In this document: positions 1 through 5,371 of the stretch, piece by piece | Layout: each line of letters starts with the position of its first letter | How positions within the stretch are numbered: position 1 is the stretch's first letter | NCBI GenBank assembly: GCA_003647095.1 | Contig: QMME01000309.1 | Location: forward strand, 1 to 5,371 | Direction of reading: 5' to 3' | Length of the DNA stretch: 5,371 nt | Source: Deltaproteobacteria bacterium | GTDB taxonomy: Bacteria; Myxococcota; B64-G9 | Position numbers and translations under genes: made by a program | Notes under the pieces: model-generated | The model's input: the letters and a program-made list of their open reading frames with translations, nothing else | Told to the model about the DNA's origin: nothing | Databases searched by the model: none

Positions 1-347
1 AGCAGGGGAACCGGCTTCTTCTCCTCGAGGGGTTCGGCATCGACGGCCGTCTCCATCTTGAAGCCATGGACCCGGAAAACGAACACCCCGGCGGTCATCT
101 CCTTGCCGGGTTCCAGTTCGAAAGTGCCGGTCACGCTTTCACCTTCAACTTCCAGGCCCTTGCCACCGGTCAGGTCCTCGACCATGATGGCTTCGTCCTC
201 GGCCCAGATACGCATGTGGTGCCTGGTCACACTGCGCGACCCCAGGATGACGTCGCTGTCTTCACCGCGTCCCCAGACCTGGGGCTCGCTGCCTATCTCG
301 TATACCTGTTCCCGACCACTGGGATCGGACATGACAAGCTTTGGCAT
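1..347 (-). CDS. FHA-domain protein, N-terminal part (runs off left edge)
   Basis: The frame opens at ATG 347 and stays open to base 1, giving about 115 residues; the C-terminus lies outside the window. An in-frame TAG shortly upstream leaves this as the first ATG, and GGGAG sits 3 bases before it, a rather short spacing. The protein resembles a forkhead-associated (FHA) domain, a fold that usually binds phospho-threonine peptides: GRG at residues 26-28, SDVIL at 31-35, and SVTRHH at 39-44 matching the SxxxH region. After about residue 97 it turns charged and proline-rich (EEKKPVP), which looks like a linker to a further domain. The loop that normally reads STNGT is here TGGKG (60-64), so the usual Asn is missing and binding may be altered. 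The gene begins 39 bases after the FHA-ATPase gene on the same strand, so it is probably co-transcribed. It is not a standard Tad gene. The FHA call is fairly safe; the role is inferred. Confidence 0.82.
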   Translation of the reverse strand, partial: MPKLVMSDPSGREQVYEIGSEPQVWGRGEDSDVILGSRSVTRHHMRIWAEDEAIMVEDLTGGKGLEVEGESVTGTFELEPGKEMTAGVFVFRVHGFKMETAVDAEPLEEKKPVPL

Positions 348-386
348 GATCTCCCACTCACCGGTTGTCTGGAGCTAGTAGACGTA

Positions 387-2204
387 TCACTGCTCCCGAA
401 AGATGTCCATGTTCACGGGGATGCCCCGCCGCTGCAGGTCGTCGTAGAACTTGGGAATGAAACCGGTGGCCACAAAGCGACCCTTGACCTTGTTGTTTTC
501 GTCAAAACCTTCCTGCTTGAAGTAGAAGATATCTTGCAGGGTGATGACATCGGCCTCCATGCCGGTGATCTCGGCGATGTGGGTAATCTTGCGTGAACCA
601 TCGGAAAAGCGGGTCTGCTGCACGATGATGTCGACCGCCGAGGCCACCTGTTCGCGAATGGCCCGCACCGGCAGGTCCATGCCGGCCATCAATACCATGG
701 TCTCCAGGCGGGCCAGGGCATCACGGGGTGAATTGGCATGGGCGGTGGTCAGGGAACCGTCGTGACCGGTGTTCATGGCTTGCAACATGTCCAGAGCCTC
801 ACCGCCACGACACTCGCCGACGACGATGCGATCCGGCCGCATGCGCAGGCAGTTGCGTACCAGGTCGCGAATGGTCACCTGGCCCGTACCCTCGATATTG
901 GGTGGTCGCGACTCAAGCTGTACCCAGTGTTCCTGGTGCAGTTGCAACTCGGCGGCATCCTCCACGGTAACAATGCGTTCGTCCGCCGGGATGTATGCCG
1001 ACAGGCAGTTGAGGGTGGTGGTCTTACCGGAGCCGGTACCACCAGAGACGATGATGTTCTTGCGCGCCTTGACGCACATCTCCAGGAATTCCGCCATTCC
1101 CGGGGTGAGGGTGCCGAAGCGAATCAGCTGGTTGATGCTCATCGCTTCCTTCTTGAACTTACGGATGGTGATGGAGGGGCCCTTCAGCGCCAACGGCGGA
1201 ATGATGGCATTGACACGCGAGCCGTCCTTGAGGCGGGCGTCTACCATGGGAGAACTCTCGTCGATGCGCCGGCCGATGGGCGCCACGATGCGCTCGATGA
1301 CTCCCAGCACCGCCTGGTCGGAAGAAAAGGTCTTGTCGGTCAAGATCAGCTTGCCGCCCCGCTCGATGTAGATCTGGTTGGCGTTGTTGACCATTACCTC
1401 GTTGATGGAGGGATCGGCCAGGAAATCCTCCAGCGGCCCCAGTCCCAGGGCCTCGTTGATGACGTCCTTGACCAGCACCTCGACATCCACCCACTTGTCC
1501 AGTTCACCATCGGTCTCCATCTGGGACACGATGTTGCGAATGGCACGTTCGGTCTGATCCCACAACTCCTCGTCGGCCAGTTGTTCCAGATCCAGCCGGC
1601 GCAGATCCAGGTACTCTATCAGCCGGGCGTGCACATCGCGCAGCAACTCCGTGTAGCGAACCATCTTGGGATCGAGCTTGCGCTTCTTGGGACGGGGCGG
1701 CTCCTCCACCACTACCGAGGGCGGTGGCTCTGATACCGCCACGGCATCCGCCGCGGTGGCCGAGGGTTCGCCGTCGAGTTCATCGAAATCATCGACCAGC
1801 TCGGGTTCGTCATCTTTCTCCACGAGGGGTTCCTTTACGTCCAGGCGTTTCTTGACTCCCCTCTTGGTGACCCGGCGCTTGGCCTTGCCGGTGGGCAGTT
1901 CCTCGTGCGCCCCGTTATCCACCGAGACCTTGATTACGAACTCCCCGATCTGAATCTTATCGCCGCTGCGCACCACCTGGGGTGCGGTGATACGCTTGCC
2001 GTTCACCAGCGTCCCATTGGTGCTCTGCAGGTCCAGAACCACTATCTTGCCGTCGCGCTCGACCACCCGGGCATGTTGCTTGGAGACATTGCCCCGCGGC
2101 AGGATGATGTCGTTGCCCTGGATGCGCCCGATGGTTATCTCGCTCTTCTGAAAGCTCTTGCTCTTGAACGCCCCGCCCTTTTCCGACACGGCCACGGTCA
2201 GCAT
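387..2204 (-). CDS. cpaF: FHA-domain fused CpaF/TadA-type secretion ATPase
   Basis: This is a 605-residue protein of the GspE/PilT-like secretion ATPase superfamily, CpaF/TadA branch, the cytoplasmic motor of Tad/Flp pilus assembly. Residues 1-95 form an FHA domain with the canonical set: GR at 26-27, S41 and H44 in VSKQH, and STNGT at 61-65. Residues 96-180 are a charged, probably disordered linker: basic first, then acidic (about 129-147), then proline-rich. A helical N-domain (about 180-255) leads into the ATPase core. The core has an Asp box VTVEDAAEL (412-420), Walker A GGTGSGKT (388-395, Lys394), Walker B-like RPDRIVVGE (456-464, Glu464) and a His-box region ending in TAHANS (487-492). 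No catalytic motif is missing. CpaF proteins are usually about 450-500 residues; the extra length is the FHA domain plus linker. The ATG at 2204 was chosen over a GTG at 2219 because GGAGGA lies 7 bases before it. It follows the secretin gene by 36 bases. Function as ATPase is confident; control through FHA is inferred. Confidence 0.95.
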   Translation of the reverse strand: MLTVAVSEKGGAFKSKSFQKSEITIGRIQGNDIILPRGNVSKQHARVVERDGKIVVLDLQSTNGTLVNGKRITAPQVVRSGDKIQIGEFVIKVSVDNGAHEELPTGKAKRRVTKRGVKKRLDVKEPLVEKDDEPELVDDFDELDGEPSATAADAVAVSEPPPSVVVEEPPRPKKRKLDPKMVRYTELLRDVHARLIEYLDLRRLDLEQLADEELWDQTERAIRNIVSQMETDGELDKWVDVEVLVKDVINEALGLGPLEDFLADPSINEVMVNNANQIYIERGGKLILTDKTFSSDQAVLGVIERIVAPIGRRIDESSPMVDARLKDGSRVNAIIPPLALKGPSITIRKFKKEAMSINQLIRFGTLTPGMAEFLEMCVKARKNIIVSGGTGSGKTTTLNCLSAYIPADERIVTVEDAAELQLHQEHWVQLESRPPNIEGTGQVTIRDLVRNCLRMRPDRIVVGECRGGEALDMLQAMNTGHDGSLTTAHANSPRDALARLETMVLMAGMDLPVRAIREQVASAVDIIVQQTRFSDGSRKITHIAEITGMEADVITLQDIFYFKQEGFDENNKVKGRFVATGFIPKFYDDLQRRGIPVNMDIFREQ

Positions 2205-2211
2205 GCTGGGT

Positions 2212-2217
2212 TCCTCC
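2212..2217 (-). promoter_or_regulatory. Ribosome binding site of the FHA-ATPase gene
   Basis: GGAGGA on the minus strand lies 7 bases before ATG 2204. The alternative GTG at 2219 overlaps this motif, so the ATG is the better start. Confidence 0.8.
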
Positions 2218-2240
2218 ACTGCCGGGCGATTGCCTGCGCC

Positions 2241-3677
2241 CTAGTCGAAGATTCCGAAGCCCACCTCGCTCTTGGCACGCTTGTAACGGTTCTTGATGTC
2301 GGCGATCATCTTCAGGATCTTGGGGGTTTCCGGATTGACCACGCGGGGAGTCACGAAGACACCGATCTCGGCCTTTTGCTCTTCGAATACCCGTGACTTG
2401 AACAGTTCCCCGATGATGGGGATATGGCCCAGCAAGGGAACCTTGGTCACGGTCTTGCCCTCGGCCCAGTGGAAGAGGTTGCAGAGGATGATTGTCTGGC
2501 CATGTTGAACGGTCACGTTGGTTTTCACGTTGTCGCGCCGGAAGCCGGGAACATCGATGCCTTCTCCGACAAAACCGATGGAGCGATCTATCTCGCTGAC
2601 CTCGGCGAAGATGGCCATCTGGATGTTGCCCTGGCGATCCGCTGTGGGTGTGATGCGCAGGATCACCCCGAAGGGCTTGTACTCGATCTTGACCACGAAG
2701 GCCGTCACCACCACGATGGGTACCTCGCCGCCCGACCAGAACTCCGCCTTCTCACCGCTGGCGCAGACCAGTTTGGGCTGGGCCAGCACCCGGGCATAAC
2801 CATCCTGGAACAGGAAGCCGAATCCGAAAGTGGCACCGGCGTTGACCGAGCCCGTCATGGTGGTGGTGTTTCCGCCGGCACCCTCGAATACCCGGAAGGT
2901 GGTCACGCTGACATTGGCATCGCCCTCGAGATCGAGCGGCCAGCGAATGCCCAGGTGATCGGTACCCTTCTTCTTGATTTCCACGAAATCGACTTCCACC
3001 AGCACCATGCGCTTGATACCCACCGTCAGCAGGTTCTCCACTTCCTCGCCGACGGCCTTGGTGATCAACTCGGCTTTTTGCAGGTCGGCCTTGGATTCCA
3101 CCGAACCCTCGAGGAAAATCTTGGTACCCACCACGTTGGCCTCGACGTTCTTCAGACCGGCCTTCTTGAACTCCAGGTTGAGCTGGTTGGCCATCAACTT
3201 CTTGGCGTTGGGATTGACGGTGACGAAGGACTTCACCTGCGGGTAGAGCTTGACGATCTCCTGCACCCGCCGGTAGTCGTCGGAGGTAAAGGCCCGGCCA
3301 TCGAGAATGACCCGGTCGCCCACCGGGCGAATCGAGATTCCCTCGCGGTCTCCCAGCAGCTTGCGGATCTCCCTCATCAGCGACTTGACGTCTTCCTTGC
3401 TGACGATGACCGAGAAGTTGATGCTGGAGCGACCGGCGCGGCGGATGGTCATGGTGGTGCGCCCGGAATCGACGGCAAAGAGAATGAAGGTGTCGCGGCC
3501 GATGCTCTTGACGTCGGCCACCCGGGGATTGCCGACGATGACCTTGTCGATTCCCTTGTATTTCATGGTCTTCTGCTCACCGACGACCATGCGGATGACG
3601 CGCTGCTGAGCCCAGGTATGACCGGGGACGGCAAGAAGTAATGCCAGCAATGCCAGACTCTTCATTACCTTTCTCAT
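2241..3677 (-). CDS. cpaC: CpaC/RcpA-type secretin of the Tad/Flp pilus system
   Basis: This is a 478-residue outer-membrane secretin, the multimeric channel through which a Tad pilus leaves the cell. A Sec signal peptide is clear: MRKVMK, then a leucine/alanine core, with likely cleavage after Ala23 (HTWA/QQ). Residues 24-94 match the N-terminal domain of pilus secretins. Two BON-like periplasmic segments follow (about 95-157 and 164-224), and the secretin domain covers about 225-450. Hallmarks are LAQPKLVCASG (298-308), the GGEVPI turn and the VPLLGHIPIIGELF signature (413-426). Two Cys (305 and 399) lie in the secretin domain. A charged tail of about 30 residues ends in GFGIFD. Length and domain order fit CpaC/RcpA. 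The ATG at 3677 is preferred to a GTG at 3701 because GGGAGA lies 6 bases before it and the signal peptide starts cleanly there. It sits between the peptidase and ATPase genes; the usual cpaB is not upstream. Confident on family. Confidence 0.94.
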   Translation of the reverse strand: MRKVMKSLALLALLLAVPGHTWAQQRVIRMVVGEQKTMKYKGIDKVIVGNPRVADVKSIGRDTFILFAVDSGRTTMTIRRAGRSSINFSVIVSKEDVKSLMREIRKLLGDREGISIRPVGDRVILDGRAFTSDDYRRVQEIVKLYPQVKSFVTVNPNAKKLMANQLNLEFKKAGLKNVEANVVGTKIFLEGSVESKADLQKAELITKAVGEEVENLLTVGIKRMVLVEVDFVEIKKKGTDHLGIRWPLDLEGDANVSVTTFRVFEGAGGNTTTMTGSVNAGATFGFGFLFQDGYARVLAQPKLVCASGEKAEFWSGGEVPIVVVTAFVVKIEYKPFGVILRITPTADRQGNIQMAIFAEVSEIDRSIGFVGEGIDVPGFRRDNVKTNVTVQHGQTIILCNLFHWAEGKTVTKVPLLGHIPIIGELFKSRVFEEQKAEIGVFVTPRVVNPETPKILKMIADIKNRYKRAKSEVGFGIFD

Positions 3678-3683
3678 GACAGT

Positions 3684-3689
3684 TCTCCC
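3684..3689 (-). promoter_or_regulatory. Ribosome binding site of the secretin gene
   Basis: GGGAGA on the minus strand lies 6 bases before ATG 3677. It decides in favour of this start over the GTG at 3701, from which the motif would lie inside the coding region. Confidence 0.75.
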
Positions 3690-3719
3690 ATATATTTCCA
3701 CCCAGCAGATTTACCGCAC

Positions 3720-3748
3720 AGAATCCCGCAGGCAAGGCGGGAAGTCAA
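3720..3748 (-). promoter_or_regulatory. Possible sigma-70-like promoter before the secretin gene
   Basis: On the minus strand TTGACT (3748-3743) matches the -35 consensus at five of six positions. After a 17-base spacer comes GATTCT (3725-3720), a weak -10 match at three positions. It lies in the 78-base gap between the peptidase and secretin genes and could give the secretin and the genes after it their own transcript. The weak -10 and the overlap with a hairpin make this tentative. Confidence 0.25.
3724..3742 (-). other. Small hairpin between the peptidase and secretin genes
   Basis: On the minus strand TCCCGC and GCGGGA form a 6-base-pair stem around a 7-base loop. Only two T follow the stem, so it is a poor intrinsic terminator. 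It could mark RNA processing or mild attenuation between the two genes, or be chance in GC-rich DNA. Confidence 0.3.
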
Positions 3749-3755
3749 GGAGTAA

Positions 3756-4259
3756 TCAGGGCAGGTGCAACCAATCCAGGCGCACGGCGATGGCTGCCAG
3801 GGTGCCCAGGGCGATGGCCACGGCGTAGGGAACGCGCGGCAGGCCGGAGCCGGCGGGATCGGGGTTTCCCCCCCCGCGTATCAACCCCACCCCCACCCAC
3901 AGCAACGACAGCAGCGCTCCCAGCAGGGTGGCGAACATCACCAGGTAGAGCACCGGCAGCAACCCCGCCTGAGCCCCCAGGGCGGCCAGCAACTTGACGT
4001 CCCCCATTCCGAATCCCCGCCGCCAGTAGGCGAAGACGCCGAAGACCACCCCGCAGAACAATGCCCCGGACAGTGCCGAGACCAACCCCAGGCCGAATAT
4101 CGTGCCCCAGCCGTGGCCGATGGCCTGGACCACCAAGCCGAACAGCAAGGCGGGATAGGTCAACCAGTTGTAGATCTTCTGGCGGCGCACATCGGTCACC
4201 GCCGCCACCAGGGCCGTCAGGGCCATGGCCACTACCAGGATGACATCCGCCACACCCAT
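3756..4259 (-). CDS. cpaA: CpaA/TadV-type prepilin peptidase (peptidase family A24)
   Basis: This inner-membrane aspartic protease is expected to cleave the leader of Flp prepilins and pseudopilins on the cytoplasmic side. It has 167 residues from ATG 4259, the usual size for the short CpaA/TadV form, which lacks the methyltransferase domain and Cys motif of PilD/GspO. Both catalytic aspartates are visible: Asp23 in TDVRRQKIYN and Asp87 in the GMGD motif (84-87). About five or six hydrophobic segments fill the rest, and PRVPYAVAIALG near residues 141-152 matches the conserved C-terminal helix, with Ala where Gly is common. The frame is open further upstream to a GTG at 4364, which would overlap the previous gene by 29 bases; the added 35 residues are basic and polar and unlike the family, so ATG 4259 is preferred although it has no clear Shine-Dalgarno. 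Its stop lies 78 bases before the secretin start. The codons for Gly129-Gly131 form an 8-G run. Family call confident; exact start less so. Confidence 0.9.
   Translation of the reverse strand: MGVADVILVVAMALTALVAAVTDVRRQKIYNWLTYPALLFGLVVQAIGHGWGTIFGLGLVSALSGALFCGVVFGVFAYWRRGFGMGDVKLLAALGAQAGLLPVLYLVMFATLLGALLSLLWVGVGLIRGGGNPDPAGSGLPRVPYAVAIALGTLAAIAVRLDWLHLP
3868..3898 (-). other. G-rich tract with G-quadruplex potential in the prepilin peptidase gene
   Basis: On the coding (minus) strand, runs of 3, 5, 4 and 8 G are separated by loops of 1, 1 and 9 bases, which fits a quadruplex pattern. The 8-G run encodes Gly129-Gly131 (GGG GGG GGA) in a loop after a membrane helix. A homopolymer of this length can also slip during replication. 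Confidence 0.5.
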
Positions 4260-4266
4260 GCCGGAG

Positions 4267-4295
4267 AATCTATCCGACAAGCCGGCCGGGTGCAA
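4267..4295 (-). promoter_or_regulatory. Possible promoter just upstream of the prepilin peptidase gene
   Basis: On the minus strand TTGCAC (4295-4290) and TAGATT (4272-4267) are separated by 17 bases. The -10 matches TATAAT at four positions, the -35 TTGACA at only three. The -10 ends 7 bases before ATG 4259, so a transcript from here would start at or near the start codon and be nearly leaderless. This would fit the lack of a Shine-Dalgarno, but the match is weak. Confidence 0.22.
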
Positions 4296-4335
4296 ATTCA
4301 CGGTCTGCCGTGTCCGGCTGCGGACTCGCTTCCTC

Positions 4336-5371
4336 TCATTGGCCGGCAGGGCGCGGCTCTCCACGGCGAACGAACAATGCCCCGGAGGGCTCGCTGGCCA
4401 GCAGTTGCCAGCGAGAAGAATGCTCCAGGTGCTCGAGCAGGGGCCGGCCGTGATTCAGGGGACTCCATAACACGTAGCGGGCTCCACTGTGCTCGAGCAC
4501 CCGCTGCCAGCCGGGCTCCAGCAGGACCAGGCGACGATAGTCGTCGTGCACCTGCCGGGGAAAGAGATCGTTGCGACCGTCGATGAAGACCGGGTAGGCG
4601 GGCCCGCACAGGGCACTAACGGCCCCACCCAGGAAGTAGCGGTTGAGCACCCTTCCCGGCGGCTGCCGGCACAAGGTCCGCAGGCTGATTACCGGAAACC
4701 ATCCCCGGTCCATGCGCCCGGCCAGTTCGACCGGGTGGACCAGGCACCATCCCGTCACCAGCAGCAGCGCCAGGCCGGACCAGACGATACCCCGGGCCGG
4801 GCGCCAGCGCTGCCAGGCTATCCGCAACAGGCGTGCGGCCTTTGCCAGCAACGCCGGTACTCGCCAGGACCGGCGTGGCGGCTGCTGCCACAGCTCGACG
4901 CAGGATGCCGCCAGCACCAACGCCGCCAGCGGCGCATGGCGCCCGGCGCTGGCGGCAAGCCCGAGCAGGGCCAGCGCCGGCAGTCCCAGGTGCCAGCGCC
5001 AGCCGTGGCGCCAGGCCAGCAGCACCTGCAGCAGCACCAGCAACAGCAGGCACCAACTCGAGGCGGACGACGGGTCGAGTGTCCCCCACTCCCAGATTCC
5101 CGCCCCGGAATCGCCGGCCAGGAAGGACAGCGGGTAGAGGACGGTGCGCAACCCGTCGGGAGAAAGTGACGGCACCAGCAACGCCAGCCCCAGAGCCGGC
5201 AGTGCCGCCGGCAACTCGCGCCAGCCGCTTCGGTCATCCAGCCAGCTTCCTGCCAGTGCCAGTCCCGCCACCGCCGGCCCCAGCGGCCAGGAACCATGCA
5301 GGTTGGCCCACAACCACACCAGTGGCACCAGCAACCACCAGCGCCGGTGCGGTTTCCCTCCTGGCGCTTGC
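4336..5371 (-). CDS. Polytopic GT-C-like membrane protein, C-terminal part (runs off right edge)
   Basis: The frame is open from the right edge to TGA at 4338-4336, giving about 344 residues; the start lies outside the window, and a TTG at 5334 is only an internal codon. The first part is hydrophobic with several membrane segments, including WLWANLHGSWPLG near the edge, a segment with YPLSFL and IWEWGTLDP, and RHAPLAALVLAA. After a basic stretch and another membrane helix, the last 110 residues form a soluble domain with PVFIDGRNDLFP, then DDYRRLV, then GARYVLWSP and a final FVRRGE. This series recurs in a large, poorly characterised group of bacterial membrane proteins that resemble GT-C (lipid-linked sugar) glycosyltransferases in layout; no catalytic residue can be assigned here, so the activity is unknown. 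It ends 76 bases before the prepilin peptidase start on the same strand. It could be the first visible gene of the same operon, perhaps modifying pilins or surface glycans, or the end of an unrelated upstream unit. Confidence 0.78.
   Translation of the reverse strand, partial: QAPGGKPHRRWWLLVPLVWLWANLHGSWPLGPAVAGLALAGSWLDDRSGWRELPAALPALGLALLVPSLSPDGLRTVLYPLSFLAGDSGAGIWEWGTLDPSSASSWCLLLLVLLQVLLAWRHGWRWHLGLPALALLGLAASAGRHAPLAALVLAASCVELWQQPPRRSWRVPALLAKAARLLRIAWQRWRPARGIVWSGLALLLVTGWCLVHPVELAGRMDRGWFPVISLRTLCRQPPGRVLNRYFLGGAVSALCGPAYPVFIDGRNDLFPRQVHDDYRRLVLLEPGWQRVLEHSGARYVLWSPLNHGRPLLEHLEHSSRWQLLASEPSGALFVRRGEPRPAGQ

Noticed and set aside
738..1733. Long plus-strand open frame opposite the ATPase gene
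   Set aside because: It is antisense to a gene with complete catalytic motifs, has no recognisable domain, and is the kind of shadow frame that GC-rich codon bias produces.
2424..3641. Plus-strand open frame of about 405 codons opposite the secretin gene
   Set aside because: The composition (His, Asp, Gly and Leu-rich, no domain) is that of a reverse-frame shadow; the minus-strand gene has a signal peptide and secretin signatures.
3724..3742. Intrinsic terminator after the peptidase gene
   Set aside because: The stem has only six base pairs and is followed by just two T, so it was kept only as a low-confidence hairpin.
4260..4364. N-terminal extension of the prepilin peptidase from GTG 4364
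   Set aside because: The added residues are polar and basic, unlike the family, and there is no convincing ribosome binding site; ATG 4259 gives the usual family length.
3765..5169. Plus-strand Gln/Arg/Pro-rich open frames opposite the peptidase and membrane protein genes
   Set aside because: Low-complexity shadows of Leu/Ala-rich membrane proteins; no start signal or family features.
4616..5297. Other minus-strand frames overlapping the membrane protein gene
   Set aside because: They are rich in Trp, Cys, Arg and Gly without hydrophobic pattern, while the chosen frame shows membrane segments and conserved motifs through to its stop.

Overview
All genes in this window lie on the minus strand and read from right to left. 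Together they look like one transcription unit, an atypical Tad/Flp (type IVc) pilus assembly locus. In reading order they are: (1) the C-terminal part of a multi-pass, GT-C-like membrane protein, cut by the right edge; (2) a short CpaA/TadV-type prepilin peptidase; (3) a CpaC/RcpA-type secretin with a signal peptide; (4) a CpaF/TadA-type secretion ATPase with an N-terminal FHA domain; (5) the N-terminal part of a second FHA protein, cut by the left edge. The gaps are short (about 76, 78, 36 and 39 bases). No RNA gene, mobile element, CRISPR array or clear terminator was seen, and no gene-free stretch exceeds 300 bases.

The window is GC-rich, and the two central genes and the second FHA gene start at ATG codons behind recognisable Shine-Dalgarno sequences. 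This fits a GC-rich Proteobacterium or a relative such as a myxobacterium-like lineage. The sequence alone does not fix the taxon.

Expected roles: the peptidase cleaves and so matures Flp prepilins at the inner membrane. The ATPase, a cytoplasmic hexamer, drives pilus assembly together with TadB/TadC platform proteins, which are not in the window. The secretin forms the outer-membrane channel. What sets the locus apart is the phosphopeptide-recognition layer: an FHA domain with intact binding residues fused to the motor, followed at once by a separate FHA protein whose key binding loop has diverged. Genes often found between these components in classical tad loci (cpaB/rcpC between peptidase and secretin, cpaE/tadZ between secretin and ATPase) are absent from their usual places. 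This suggests a Tad-like machine under phospho-threonine control rather than a wholly new system.

Smaller points are an 8-G tract inside a potential G-quadruplex in the peptidase gene, a possible leaderless promoter before the peptidase, and a promoter-like/hairpin element before the secretin.
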